A DNA stretch of 64,000 nt from NCBI GenBank assembly GCA_910586705.1, contig CAJUJK010000020.1, positions 1 to 64,000 of the forward strand. Direction: 5' to 3'. The position numbers and the translations under genes are program-made. The DNA is from an uncultured Lachnospiraceae bacterium. Lineage in GTDB: Bacteria; Bacillota; Clostridia; Lachnospirales; Lachnospiraceae. Positions within the stretch are counted from its first letter, which is position 1. Every line of letters starts with the position of its first letter. This document shows, piece after piece, positions 8,045-17,137 of this stretch. The notes beneath the pieces were generated by a model. It was not told the DNA's origin. It ran no database searches and saw only the letters and a list, made by a program, of their open reading frames with translations.

Positions 8045-8680
8045 ATGTCACCGAAAAAAACGGCACTCGCCAGACAGGCGGAAACCCTGATTAAAAATCT
8101 GGAGAAAAGAAATATGGAAGGGCATTACTTTGAGACGGCAGCGGACTGCGTCAAGGCGATTCTCTCTGAGATGCCCTCCGGCGCAATGATCGGCTGGGGC
8201 GGCAGCGAGACTTTGAAGGAATGTGGTCTGATGGACGCCATCCATGGCGGCTCCTATGAGCTGCTGGACCGCAGCGCCGCGAAAACGCCGGAAGAGTCGC
8301 GCCAGATTTACGCAAGAACCGTGCTCGCGGACTATTTTCTTATGAGCACCAACGCCATCACCTTAGGCGGTGAACTGATCAATATTGACGGCAACGGCAA
8401 CCGTGTCGCCTGTCTGATTCAGGGACCTTCCAACGTGATCGTTGTGGCGGGCATGAATAAAGTAGTCCCCGACGTGGAAAGCGGCGTTGCCAGGGTGAGA
8501 AACACAGCCTCCCCCGCCAACGCGATCCGGCTGGAGCGGAATCTCCCCTGCGCAGCGACGGGCGTATGCCACGACTGCCTTTCCCCGGAATGTTTCTGCT
8601 GCCAGATCGTCGTGACAAGGCGGAGTATGCATCCCGGCCGGATCAAAGTTTACCTCGTAGGTGAAGAGCTGGGCTATTAA
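8045..8680 (+). CDS. LUD domain protein (LutC/YkgG-like, DUF162)
   Basis: 211 residues, the usual length of the family. Family features: GWGGSETLKECG (around residue 52), YFLMSTNAIT and GELINIDGNGNRVACLIQGP, VIVVAGMNKVVPD, then a cysteine-rich tail CHDCLSPECFCC. LUD proteins include LutC of the L-lactate oxidation complex, but stand-alone clostridial members have no proven role. The start at 8045 is chosen because AGGAAG lies 8 bases upstream; upstream in-frame starts overlap that site. It stands alone, ended by a strong terminator. Confidence 0.82.
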   Translation: MSPKKTALARQAETLIKNLEKRNMEGHYFETAADCVKAILSEMPSGAMIGWGGSETLKECGLMDAIHGGSYELLDRSAAKTPEESRQIYARTVLADYFLMSTNAITLGGELINIDGNGNRVACLIQGPSNVIVVAGMNKVVPDVESGVARVRNTASPANAIRLERNLPCAATGVCHDCLSPECFCCQIVVTRRSMHPGRIKVYLVGEELGY

Positions 8681-8747
8681 GACCGGAAACATAGACATAA
8701 GCGGATGCGGAATGTTTTTTGAATCCGCCAAAAAAGCACATAGTAAA

Positions 8748-8780
8748 GACCGGAGCTGTCAAAACTCCGGTCCTTTTTTT
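8748..8780. terminator. bidirectional intrinsic terminator
   Basis: Perfect 8-base stem GACCGGAG/CTCCGGTC with a 9-base loop, followed by CT7 on the plus strand and preceded by a matching A-run. It ends the LUD gene (plus) and probably also the hydrogenase-receptor gene (minus). Confidence 0.88.
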
Positions 8781-8796
8781 GATTGTACTATCATAT

Positions 8797-10749
8797 TTAG
8801 CCGTTCAGTTCTGCGAGCTTATCCTTCAGATCACTGGAGATCGTGCTCACCATGTCGGCTGAAGCCGCAATCTCCTCGGTGGAAGCCGCCAGATTCGTCA
8901 CGCGCAGATTCACGCCGTCAATGACGCTGATCAGCTTCTTCGCATCCGTCAGAAGGTCGGAGATCGCCGTCTGTATCTGCTCCTTGTTCGCGTCGGAATC
9001 GCTCGCCGTATCTTTGGACGAATCGGCAAGTTTCTTTATATTCTCCGCAATGATGGCGAAACCTCTGCCGGATTCCCCGGCTCTTGCCGCCTCGATACTC
9101 GCATTCAGCGCAAGCAGGTTTGTCTCCTCCGCCACATTTGTGATTTCCTCGTTGTTTTCCTCCAGTTTGACGAGCAGGCTCTGGATCTTTCCGAGCGCGT
9201 CATTCAGCTGGTCACAGAAATTCACCACGTCGCTCATGGACGCCGAAATACCCGTGCTCTCCTCCGCATTGCTGTTATTGCCCTCGGACATTTCGCTGAT
9301 GGAGATATCAAGACTGTCAAAGTCTACCTGCACTTCGGCAATCAACTCCGCAATCTTTGCATTCTTCTCCTGCAACTCCGTATTCTTCTGCTCCACTTCG
9401 GAAGCCATCGTTCTGGCGATCTCGCCTTCCTTCTCCACCTCACCCTTTACGAACTGGATACAGTTGTAGATATTGTTACAGCCGTTGTGAACCGCCGTCG
9501 CCATCTTTTTACAGGTCTCATAACCGCAGGCGGAACAGTTGATGCTGCGCTCCGCGTCCGTGCGCTTGTCCATGGAGACGTAAATCTCTTCCAATTCAGC
9601 CGGGCTCGCCTTCTTTGCGGTCACCAACGAAGACTTATCCGTATACCGTCTGATAAAATCATTGATATCCAGCTGTGCAAACTGCTTGTTGAGCTTCGCC
9701 AGCCTCTGTTTCGGGGTCAGGCTCTTGCTGAAGGCGTGGCGCTTATCGCTCTTTTTGCTGGACTCCCGGATCCTCTGCAGTTCATAGAGCGTATCGTCCG
9801 ATCTGGTCTTCTCCTCCTCCACGCCCGGTCCGTAAATACATCCTTTCGCACAGTTGAGCGCGTCCACCATAAAGGGCAGTTCTTTCTTGCCAAGCACCCT
9901 TCTCTTATAATCGCGCAGAAATTCATAGGCATGTTTTTCGCCTTCGATCTGCCGGATAAAGATATCCTCGCCGCAGAACCAGTAAACATTTTCCTTCAAG
10001 CCGCCCGGCATGGGATAAATGGAGCCGAGACCATACTCGATCTCATCTGTCACCGCGGGGCCGGAAATGTTGTGCTCCCTCACATATGCCATCAGATGAT
10101 CGAATGTCACATTATAGGACACATAGCCGCCGCAGTTCGGATCGTCAATCTCGTTCTTCTTCGCAATACAAGGGCTGATAAAGGCAAGCTTGTCCGGCAC
10201 CTTCATATACTTCTTCACATAGATCGCGCCACACATCATCGGGGAATGCACAGGCATCAGATTGGGGAGAAGTTCCGGCAGATACTTTTCTATGTAGCCC
10301 ACCACCGCGGGACAGGGCTGTGAAATGCCGCCCGTAAAATTGTGCTCCGTTATGTACTTGACATATCCCCATGTCGTGATATCCGCACCGAAACTGATGC
10401 TGATAATACGGTTTACGCCCAGTTTTTTAAGTCCTCCCAAAACCGTGGCATACTCTCTCGGATAGTTAGCAAGAAAAGCGGGTGCAAGCAGAAGGGAAAT
10501 CTTCTCCCCCTTCTTTAAGTCCTCAAAGAAACGCTCTGTGTCGTCGTTATAGCTTCTCGCATTGTGCGCACAGGCATCAAAACATGCGCCGCAGCTTATA
10601 CACTGGCTGCCATCCACAATAATCTTGTTTTTTCCTTTTTCCTCTACCGCACGGTTTGCCGTCAGCACAGGACATGCGGAAATACACTTGTTACATCCTA
10701 CGCAGTTGTCGTTGGTATACACCAACGCCTCTAACGGTTGATTCGCCAT
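8797..10749 (-). CDS. sensory [FeFe] hydrogenase-like protein fused to a methyl-accepting signalling domain
   Basis: 650 residues from the ATG preceded by GGAGGG; residue numbers here count from a TTG four codons upstream. Order of domains: two 4Fe-4S ferredoxin clusters (Cys20/23/26/30 and 54/57/60/64); a hydrogenase H-cluster domain with QPCPAVV (Cys150), SPCIAKKNE (Cys198) and NCAKGCIYGPG (Cys304, Cys308); a further Fe-S domain (Cys409/412/417/434); a coiled coil; and a methyl-accepting chemotaxis hairpin at about 500-650 with its conserved tip NLLALNASIEAARAGESGRG. There is no membrane segment. The motifs match putative sensory (group C/D) hydrogenases rather than catalytic ones. It probably senses H2 or redox state and signals to CheA/CheW encoded elsewhere. 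Confidence 0.85.
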   Translation of the reverse strand: MANQPLEALVYTNDNCVGCNKCISACPVLTANRAVEEKGKNKIIVDGSQCISCGACFDACAHNARSYNDDTERFFEDLKKGEKISLLLAPAFLANYPREYATVLGGLKKLGVNRIISISFGADITTWGYVKYITEHNFTGGISQPCPAVVGYIEKYLPELLPNLMPVHSPMMCGAIYVKKYMKVPDKLAFISPCIAKKNEIDDPNCGGYVSYNVTFDHLMAYVREHNISGPAVTDEIEYGLGSIYPMPGGLKENVYWFCGEDIFIRQIEGEKHAYEFLRDYKRRVLGKKELPFMVDALNCAKGCIYGPGVEEEKTRSDDTLYELQRIRESSKKSDKRHAFSKSLTPKQRLAKLNKQFAQLDINDFIRRYTDKSSLVTAKKASPAELEEIYVSMDKRTDAERSINCSACGYETCKKMATAVHNGCNNIYNCIQFVKGEVEKEGEIARTMASEVEQKNTELQEKNAKIAELIAEVQVDFDSLDISISEMSEGNNSNAEESTGISASMSDVVNFCDQLNDALGKIQSLLVKLEENNEEITNVAEETNLLALNASIEAARAGESGRGFAIIAENIKKLADSSKDTASDSDANKEQIQTAISDLLTDAKKLISVIDGVNLRVTNLAASTEEIAASADMVSTISSDLKDKLAELNG

Positions 10750-10822
10750 CGTACCCTCCAAAGTTATTCATTTTTTTGTTTTTATTTATGCTATTTTTAC
10801 AATATATTAGTAATATTAACAC

Positions 10823-10860
10823 AAAAAGGACAAAAAACAAACAATTTTTTTGTCCTTTTT
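10823..10860. terminator. bidirectional terminator between lysC and the hydrogenase-receptor gene
   Basis: The stem AGGACAAAAAA/TTTTTTTGTCCT (10827-10856) is flanked by A5 and T5, so it has the form of a terminator on both strands. It lies after lysC on the minus strand. Confidence 0.75.
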
Positions 10861-10888
10861 GAGGTACACCTCGTCTATTTGCCCTATC

Positions 10889-12208
10889 TTAAATCTGGGA
10901 AATCACAAATATATCATAGATCGCCTTAATCGCCGTCTCAAAATCAGCGTTCGCCACACCGATAATAATATTTAACTCACTGGACCCCTGATCGATCATC
11001 TTGACGTTGACGTTGGCATGAGCCAGCGCGGAAAAGATTCTTCCCGCCGTACCGCGGGTGGACTTCATGCCGCGTCCCACCACCGCAATCAGCGCCAGAT
11101 CCGCCTCTATGTCGATGGAATCGGGGTCCGCCAGCCTGTGAATGCCGGCAACCACCTTCTGCTCCTTGTGCATAAACTCATCCTGATGCACAAACACCGT
11201 CATGGTGTCGATGCCGGAGGGCACATGCTCAAAGGAAATCTCGTTCTCCTCAAATGCCTGCAGCACTTTTCGCCCAAAACCGATCTCAGAATTCATCATC
11301 TCCTTTTCGATATTGACCGCACAGAACCCTTTCTTTCCGGCGATGCCGGTAATCACGTACTTGGACTTCTGACAGGTGCTCTCCACAATCCACGTGCCAT
11401 TGTCGTCCGGCGCGTTCGTATTGCGGATATTGATCGGAATCCCCTCACTCCTTACCGGGAAGATGGCATCCTCATGCAGCACCGAGAATCCCATATATGC
11501 CAGCTCCCGGAGTTCCCTATATGTAATCGTCTCCACGCCTTCAGGCTTATAGATAATCCGGGGATCCGCAACCAGCACGCCCGAAACATCCGTCCAGTTC
11601 TCATACACATTCGCCTTGATCGCCCTTGCCACAATGGAACCCGTAATGTCGGAACCGCCTCTGGAAAAGGTCTTGACCCTTCCATCCTCATAGGCGCCGT
11701 AAAAGCCGGGAATTACAGCCGCTTCCACGCCAGAAAGCCTCTCTGTCAGCATACGGTTTGTCAGTTCCGCGTCATGCTCCCCGTCCGCCTTAAAGCGGAT
11801 CACCGTCGCCGCATCCACGAACACAAAGCCGAGGTACTGCGCCATGATAATGCCGTTCAGGTATTCACCGCGGGAGGCCGCGTAATCGGAACCTGCCTTT
11901 TCCTTAAAGTTTTTCTCAATGGCTTTAAACTCTTTGTCCAGAGAAAGCTTCAGTTCCAGTCCGTCTATGATTTCCTGATACCTGTCCTTGATCGCCTGTA
12001 ACTGTGCCGAGAAATCCTTTCCCTGCTCCGCAAGTTCATAACAGGCATAGAGCATATCCGTGACCTTCGTGTCATCCGACGATCTCTTGCCCGGCGCGGA
12101 AGGTACCACAAATTTACGCTCCTTGTCCGCGCGGATGATCGCGCCCACTTTCTTAAACTGCTCCGCGCTCGCCAGAGAACTCCCGCCAAATTTAACTACC
12201 TTGTTCAT
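10889..12208 (-). CDS. lysC: aspartate kinase
   Basis: 439 residues. Phosphorylates L-aspartate, the first step to lysine, threonine and methionine. The N-terminal KFGGSS motif (6-11), the SRGGSDITGS segment (about 188) and two C-terminal ACT domains (GIAGKKGFCAVNIEK and ALIAVVGRGMKSTRGTAGRIF) identify the feedback-regulated enzyme. The start at MNKVVKFGG is preceded by GGGGGAAAGGAC. It begins 14 bases after hom, so the two enzymes are cotranscribed and likely serve threonine and methionine synthesis together. Confidence 0.93.
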   Translation of the reverse strand: MNKVVKFGGSSLASAEQFKKVGAIIRADKERKFVVPSAPGKRSSDDTKVTDMLYACYELAEQGKDFSAQLQAIKDRYQEIIDGLELKLSLDKEFKAIEKNFKEKAGSDYAASRGEYLNGIIMAQYLGFVFVDAATVIRFKADGEHDAELTNRMLTERLSGVEAAVIPGFYGAYEDGRVKTFSRGGSDITGSIVARAIKANVYENWTDVSGVLVADPRIIYKPEGVETITYRELRELAYMGFSVLHEDAIFPVRSEGIPINIRNTNAPDDNGTWIVESTCQKSKYVITGIAGKKGFCAVNIEKEMMNSEIGFGRKVLQAFEENEISFEHVPSGIDTMTVFVHQDEFMHKEQKVVAGIHRLADPDSIDIEADLALIAVVGRGMKSTRGTAGRIFSALAHANVNVKMIDQGSSELNIIIGVANADFETAIKAIYDIFVISQI

Positions 12209-12222
12209 GTCCTTTCCCCCTG

Positions 12223-13428
12223 CTATGCCATGATCCGAATTCTGTTGATACATCCGCCGATTTGTTCTATCTTCTCATTAAATTCCTTTTCGGTCATCTC
12301 CTGTGTCATAAAACCAAATTCCTTCATCAGACCTACGTTCACCTCCGCCATCGCGCCAAACGCCGCCATAGCCGCTTCCCGCTTGTCTGCCGATATACGG
12401 ACAAAGAACTTTCTTCTCGCGCTCGTCACGTCCGCGACTTCCACTTTTTCCTCGTCCCAGAAGCACATGATCGTCTTGCCCTGATGTCTCGCGCAGTCCA
12501 CCACATCGGAGACCACCGCACTGGCTGTCGGAAGCTTGCCGGCTCCCCGCCCGTAATACATGGAATCGCCCAGCATATTTCCGTGCACATACACCGCGTT
12601 AAACACGTCGTTCACGCTGTAAAGCGGGTGCTCCCTTGAGATCAGGAAAGGCGCAACCATGGCAAAAAAGCCGTCCTGCGTATCCCTGCTGAGCGCCAGC
12701 AGCTTGATGGACTTGTTCATCTGCTTCGCATACTTGAAATCAGCCGCGGTAATCTTCGTGATTCCCTCTGTGTAAATATCTTCATAGCTTACATTTTTGC
12801 CGGACATCAGGGATGAAAGAATGGCTATTTTGCGGCAGGCGTCATAGCCCTCCACATCAGCCTCGGGATTTCTCTCCGCATAGCCTTTCTCCTGCGCCTC
12901 CTTAAGGACATCCTCAAAATCAGCGCCCTCCCTGTCCATCTTGGTCAGAATGTAGTTCGTCGTTCCGTTCAAGATTCCCGTGATGCTGTCGATATGCTCC
13001 GCCGTCAGGGAATAATTGATCGGGCGGATAATCGGGATACCCCCGCCCACGCTTGCCTCAAAGAGATAGTTACAGTGATTCTCTTTCGCAATTTTTATGA
13101 GTTCAGGACCATGAGCAGCGACAAGTTCCTTGTTTGAGGTACACACACTCTTCCCCTGCAGAAGCGCCTGCTTCGTGAAATCATAAGCCGGCTTCGTACC
13201 GCCCATGGTCTCGCAGATGATTTTCACCTCCGGGTCATTCAAAATAATATTGTAGTCATGTACCACTTTCCCCTCGTAAGGGTCGCCCGGAAAATCCCGT
13301 AAATCGAGAATATATTTTACCGCCAGATCCTCCGCCGCCTTTTTGTTGATATCTGTCTTATTCGTCTCAATCACTTCCACGACGCCGCTTCCAACGGTGC
13401 CATATCCCAGAACCGCTATCTGAATCAT
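12223..13428 (-). CDS. hom: homoserine dehydrogenase
   Basis: 401 residues. Reduces aspartate semialdehyde to homoserine with NAD(P)H. Visible features are the Rossmann motif GYGTVGSG (8-15), TSNKELVAAHG around residue 98, the active-site region GILNGTTNYILTKM followed by EAQEKGYAE-NPEADVEGYDA, and a C-terminal ACT-like domain from about 320. It is followed closely by lysC and preceded by glyA with a 137-base gap filled by hairpins. Its length matches the monofunctional Gram-positive enzyme. Confidence 0.93.
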   Translation of the reverse strand: MIQIAVLGYGTVGSGVVEVIETNKTDINKKAAEDLAVKYILDLRDFPGDPYEGKVVHDYNIILNDPEVKIICETMGGTKPAYDFTKQALLQGKSVCTSNKELVAAHGPELIKIAKENHCNYLFEASVGGGIPIIRPINYSLTAEHIDSITGILNGTTNYILTKMDREGADFEDVLKEAQEKGYAERNPEADVEGYDACRKIAILSSLMSGKNVSYEDIYTEGITKITAADFKYAKQMNKSIKLLALSRDTQDGFFAMVAPFLISREHPLYSVNDVFNAVYVHGNMLGDSMYYGRGAGKLPTASAVVSDVVDCARHQGKTIMCFWDEEKVEVADVTSARRKFFVRISADKREAAMAAFGAMAEVNVGLMKEFGFMTQEMTEKEFNEKIEQIGGCINRIRIMA

Positions 13429-13480
13429 TGTTATCCTCCATGTATAAGCAGTTTACTGCAATTTTCCCACTTGTCATGCA

Positions 13481-13565
13481 GAGAATGCCGCTCTCTGGCA
13501 TTCTCTTGTGTGAAGCTTGAAAACACTTGGCGAGGTTTTTTCGAGCCTAGCGTTTTCCTTCACAC
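13481..13565 (-). promoter_or_regulatory. double hairpin between glyA and hom
   Basis: Immediately after the glyA stop (minus strand) a long imperfect hairpin is formed by GTGTGAAGGAAAAC and GTTTTC-AAG-CTTCACAC (13508-13565). A second, perfect 9-base hairpin follows, GAGAATGCC/GGCATTCTC (13481-13505). No T-run follows either stem. They could attenuate, process or stabilise the message between glyA and hom. Confidence 0.55.
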
Positions 13566-14804
13566 TTATATAAGCGGATACTTATCCGTCAGTGTCTTAA
13601 TAATAGCCTGTGCCTTGCCGATACCTGCCTCGCCTTCCTTAACCACGATGGAAATCGCCTCCGCCACCTGATCCATATCATCCGTATTTAAGCCCCGGGA
13701 GGTAGCCGCCGGCGTACCGAGACGGATACCGCTCGTCACGAAAGGAGACTTCGGATCATTGGGGATGGTGTTTTTGTTTGCCGTGATATGTGCCTCGTCA
13801 AGCAGCTTCTCCACAGCCTTACCCGTCAGATCATAGTTCGTCAGATCGACAAGCATCAGATGATTGTCCGTTCCGCCGGAAACAATCTTAATGTCCCTTG
13901 CCTGCAATGCCTTACAGAGCGCCTGCGCATTATCCGCCACATTCTTCATGTAAACCTTGAAGTCATCGGACAGCGCCTCCTTGAAACATACGGCTTTCGC
14001 CGCGATCACATGCATCAGCGGTCCGCCCTGTGTGCCGGGGAAAATCGCCTTGTTGAAGTTATATTTATCCGCCACTTCCTGACTGGACATAATCATACCG
14101 CCGCGGGGACCGCGCAGGGTCTTATGGGTGGTGGTAGTCGTCACATGCGCATAGGGAATCGGGCTCGGATGAAGCCCTGCAGCCACAAGCCCGGCGATAT
14201 GCGCGATATCCACCATCAGCACCGCGCCGACCTCATCGGCAATCTCCCGGAACTTCTTGAAATCAATGGTTCTGGCATAGGCGGACGCGCCCGCCACAAT
14301 CATTTTCGGTCTGCACTCCAGTGCAATCTTTCTCACATTATCGTAATCGAGGAATCCGTCGTCATTGACGCCATAAGGCACACACTTGAAATACTTGCCG
14401 GACATATTGACCGGTGAACCGTGGGAAAGATGTCCGCCGTGATCCAGATTCATGCCCATGAAGGTATCGCCCGGCTCCATCACCGCGAAGAATACCGCCA
14501 TGTTCGCCTGCGCGCCGGAGTGTGGCTGCACGTTGACGTACTCACAGCCGAAAAGCTCTTTCGCGCGGTCTCTGGCAATATTTTCCACCACGTCCACACA
14601 CTCGCAGCCGCCGTAATATCTCTTGCCGGGATATCCTTCCGCGTACTTGTTCGTAAGCGGGCTGCCCATAGCTGCCATTACCGCCTTACTCACCCAGTTT
14701 TCAGAAGCAATCAGCTCAATATGGGAATTCTGCCTGTTCTGTTCGTCCACAATCGCCTGCGCGATCTCCGGGTCAACGTTTCTTACCTCATCCAATGAAT
14801 ACAT
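13566..14804 (-). CDS. glyA: serine hydroxymethyltransferase
   Basis: 412 residues. PLP enzyme that converts serine and tetrahydrofolate to glycine and methylene-tetrahydrofolate. The PLP-lysine motif (V)TTTTTHKTLRGPRGG, the NVQPHSGAQAN segment and the YYGGCE/EGYPGKRYYGG region are present. The start MYSLDEV is chosen because AGGAACGAGGA precedes it; an upstream in-frame start would add 14 residues. It has its own promoter and may be partly cotranscribed with hom-lysC. Confidence 0.94.
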   Translation of the reverse strand: MYSLDEVRNVDPEIAQAIVDEQNRQNSHIELIASENWVSKAVMAAMGSPLTNKYAEGYPGKRYYGGCECVDVVENIARDRAKELFGCEYVNVQPHSGAQANMAVFFAVMEPGDTFMGMNLDHGGHLSHGSPVNMSGKYFKCVPYGVNDDGFLDYDNVRKIALECRPKMIVAGASAYARTIDFKKFREIADEVGAVLMVDIAHIAGLVAAGLHPSPIPYAHVTTTTTHKTLRGPRGGMIMSSQEVADKYNFNKAIFPGTQGGPLMHVIAAKAVCFKEALSDDFKVYMKNVADNAQALCKALQARDIKIVSGGTDNHLMLVDLTNYDLTGKAVEKLLDEAHITANKNTIPNDPKSPFVTSGIRLGTPAATSRGLNTDDMDQVAEAISIVVKEGEAGIGKAQAIIKTLTDKYPLI

Positions 14805-14908
14805 TCCTCGTTCCTGCCTTTCTGTAATTTCCACCCTTATACTCACATTTTTTCCTTCTATATTATTACATGTCTATACGAATAATATAGAGGCAATTTC
14901 AAAACAAT

Positions 14909-14937
14909 ATTATAAAGTATTATGCTATGTATTGCAA
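14909..14937 (-). promoter_or_regulatory. sigma-A promoter of glyA with leader hairpin
   Basis: Minus strand: TTGCAA (14932-14937), 17 bases, TATAAT (14909-14914). The roughly 100-base leader contains a perfect 10-base stem, CTATATTATT/AATAATATAG, without a T-run. Confidence 0.65.
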
Positions 14938-15053
14938 ACAAAATTTATGATACAGCCCGGAAATGCCCTATAAACTGACAAGCGCCAAAAATATCTTTGG
15001 CATATTGGATAGATTTTTATGGAAAATTAAGAAAACTTTATGGAAATCTTATT

Positions 15054-15081
15054 TTGACTTTTCCACTTGATCTGCTATGAT
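15054..15081 (+). promoter_or_regulatory. sigma-A promoter of the PAP2 gene
   Basis: TTGACT (15054-15059), 16 bases, TATGAT (15076-15081), about 60 bases before the start codon. Confidence 0.6.
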
Positions 15082-15139
15082 GTAACTTGTCAATGAAAAT
15101 CAGTCCTACGGATTGTTGTAAAAGAGGAACCGTAAAATT

Positions 15140-15841
15140 ATGATGAAAGCCAAAACGAAACTTGTGAATATATGGGAGCGATACAGACACGCGCTGCCGC
15201 TTATCTTTTACGGGATCATATATATGATGTGGTTCTCCTATCTGGAAAAAACCGTGACAAGCCACTACCGGCTGATCCACTACAGACCGGACGACCTGAT
15301 TCCGTTCTGCGAGGTATTTGTGATCCCCTACCTGCTGTGGTTTGCCTATGTGGCGGTAGTGGTCGTCTACTTTTTCTTCCGTGATAAGGACGACTACTTC
15401 AGGGCATGTACCTTCCTGTTCACGGGAATGACCGTATTTCTGATCGTCAGCACCCTCTGGCCTAACGGACACGATCTGCGTCCTGCCATGATGCCGCGGG
15501 ACAATCTGTTCACAAAGCTAGTGTCCAGTCTCTACCGGGCAGATACGCCGACTAACCTCTGGCCGAGCATTCATGTATATAACTCTCTCGGCTGCCACAT
15601 CGCGGTTATGAAGAGCGCGCGTCTGGAAAAGAAAAAGGGAATCCGCGCCTGCTCGCTGTGCCTGTGCGTCTCGATCATTTTATCGACCATGTTTATCAAA
15701 CAGCACTCCGTGTTTGACGTGACCACCGCGTTCATCATGGCGGCTGTGATGTACGGTATCGTTTACCGCTCCGACGTGCTCATCAACTTCTATCACGGTG
15801 TGCAGCACAGGCGGAAACGCAAGCCCGGCACACTGGTCTGA
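15140..15841 (+). CDS. PAP2 superfamily membrane phosphatase
   Basis: 233 residues with about five or six membrane segments (from around 20, 58, 90, 165 and 190). The PAP2 C-terminal active-site motifs are present: SIHVYNS (His near residue 148) and HSVFDV (His and Asp near 192-196). The first, phosphate-binding motif is poorly matched. Such proteins hydrolyse lipid phosphates or transfer phosphoalcohols at the membrane, for example undecaprenyl-PP recycling or phospholipid turnover; the substrate cannot be told from sequence. Single gene with its own promoter and terminator. Confidence 0.78.
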   Translation: MMKAKTKLVNIWERYRHALPLIFYGIIYMMWFSYLEKTVTSHYRLIHYRPDDLIPFCEVFVIPYLLWFAYVAVVVVYFFFRDKDDYFRACTFLFTGMTVFLIVSTLWPNGHDLRPAMMPRDNLFTKLVSSLYRADTPTNLWPSIHVYNSLGCHIAVMKSARLEKKKGIRACSLCLCVSIILSTMFIKQHSVFDVTTAFIMAAVMYGIVYRSDVLINFYHGVQHRRKRKPGTLV

Positions 15842-15851
15842 GACAACGAAA

Positions 15852-15882
15852 GGGAGAATCCGTCATCGGACTCTCCCTTTTT
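15852..15882 (+). terminator. intrinsic terminator of the PAP2 gene
   Basis: GGGAGA-TCCG pairs with CGGA-CTCTCCC, followed by T6. Confidence 0.9.
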
Positions 15883-15907
15883 TATGCTTGCGTGATTTCG
15901 TGCGCCC

Positions 15908-16933
15908 TCAGTTAAATTTGAAAAACCGCCGGCAGATCTTGTAGCCTTCCACTGATATCTTCCGTCCGCCTTTCCCCGGCAGGTTCATGGAACTGCCAAG
16001 CACGCCGTAACGCAGCCGCATGTAGAGGCCGATGTCCTTTTGCCTGATATATTTCCAAAGTTCCGTTTTCTTCTCCAAATTTTCCTCTGTGCCGGAGCGG
16101 ATCAGCATGATCGAGGAAATCACCGTGATGATCTCCAGATAGTTGATCATATACCGCTTCAGCTTACCCTTGCTGTTAATCTTCGATTTCTTTTCCACGA
16201 GATAATCTATCATAATTTTATTGACTCTGATCTGCTGGTCAATTCTGCCGATCATAACCTCCTCGTTGACCGACTGCCCCTCCCTGCCTATATAGTAGCG
16301 ATAAAAGTTCACATCGAGATAGTATATGTTTTTCACAAAAGGAAGCGGTTCAAACACAAAGATATTATCCACATAAAAAGTGTTTTCCGGCAGTTCCAGC
16401 CCGCATTCCCTAAGAAGCTTCGTGCGGAAAATGACAGAGTGCATGAGGATATACTGTCCCTTGCGAAAATGTTTCACCTCATTCCAGCCGAATATCCTGT
16501 CCTGCGGAAGCGCATGGCGGTATTTCATCACCTTATGCTTCTTCTCGCCTTCCTTTTCATAGACAAAGTTGCTGATCAGCATATCCAGAGTGGTATCTCC
16601 CGCAACGATGTCCCGGAGCGCCTCGAGAATTTTCATGTAGGCGCTCTCCTTCACCCAGTCGTCACTGTCCACCACTTTATAAAAAAGCCCGGAAGCGCAG
16701 GCAAGCCCCGCGTTTACGGCAGAGCCATGCCCTCCGTTTTTCTTATGGATCGCTTTTACGATGGAGGGATACATTCTCTCGTAAGCGTCCGCGATCTCAC
16801 CCGTCCCGTCGGTGGAACCGTCATTCACAATCAAGATTTCCACGTCCTCGCCGCCGGGCAGAAGCGACTCTATACACTTTTTCATATATCCTTCCGAATT
16901 GTAACAAGGTATTGCCACTGATAATAATTTCAT
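15908..16933 (-). CDS. family 2 glycosyltransferase
   Basis: 341 residues from MKLLSVAIPCYNS; an in-frame ATG eight codons upstream (16957) is an alternative. The GT-A fold N-terminus is clear: AIPCYNSEGYM, EILIVNDGSTDGTGEIADAY, NGGHGSAVNAGL and the metal-binding VDSDDWV at about 107. The C-terminal half (YMINYLEIITVISSIM and onwards) is helical, without clear membrane spans. It transfers a sugar from a nucleotide sugar to an envelope acceptor; the acceptor is unknown. Confidence 0.85.
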   Translation of the reverse strand: MKLLSVAIPCYNSEGYMKKCIESLLPGGEDVEILIVNDGSTDGTGEIADAYERMYPSIVKAIHKKNGGHGSAVNAGLACASGLFYKVVDSDDWVKESAYMKILEALRDIVAGDTTLDMLISNFVYEKEGEKKHKVMKYRHALPQDRIFGWNEVKHFRKGQYILMHSVIFRTKLLRECGLELPENTFYVDNIFVFEPLPFVKNIYYLDVNFYRYYIGREGQSVNEEVMIGRIDQQIRVNKIMIDYLVEKKSKINSKGKLKRYMINYLEIITVISSIMLIRSGTEENLEKKTELWKYIRQKDIGLYMRLRYGVLGSSMNLPGKGGRKISVEGYKICRRFFKFN

Positions 16934-17137
16934 GCCAAAATATCCATGCCTTTCCATTTCCGATTCTGCAAGCCGTTTTCCGCCAGACAGTCATTGTCTA
17001 TTCTAGCATATAATTCCCCGGATATTGTTACGGAATTCTTATATTTTCCTTATTTTTGCCTCCTCGGGTCAGTCGGATGTGCCTGCATATACATTTGACC
17101 CTCAAATCAAGGTTGTATGCTTTTCTTTCAGCCCTCC

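Noticed and set aside
10656..10929. Plus-strand frames across the lysC terminator
   Set aside because: They run through a strong bidirectional terminator and lack ribosome binding sites.
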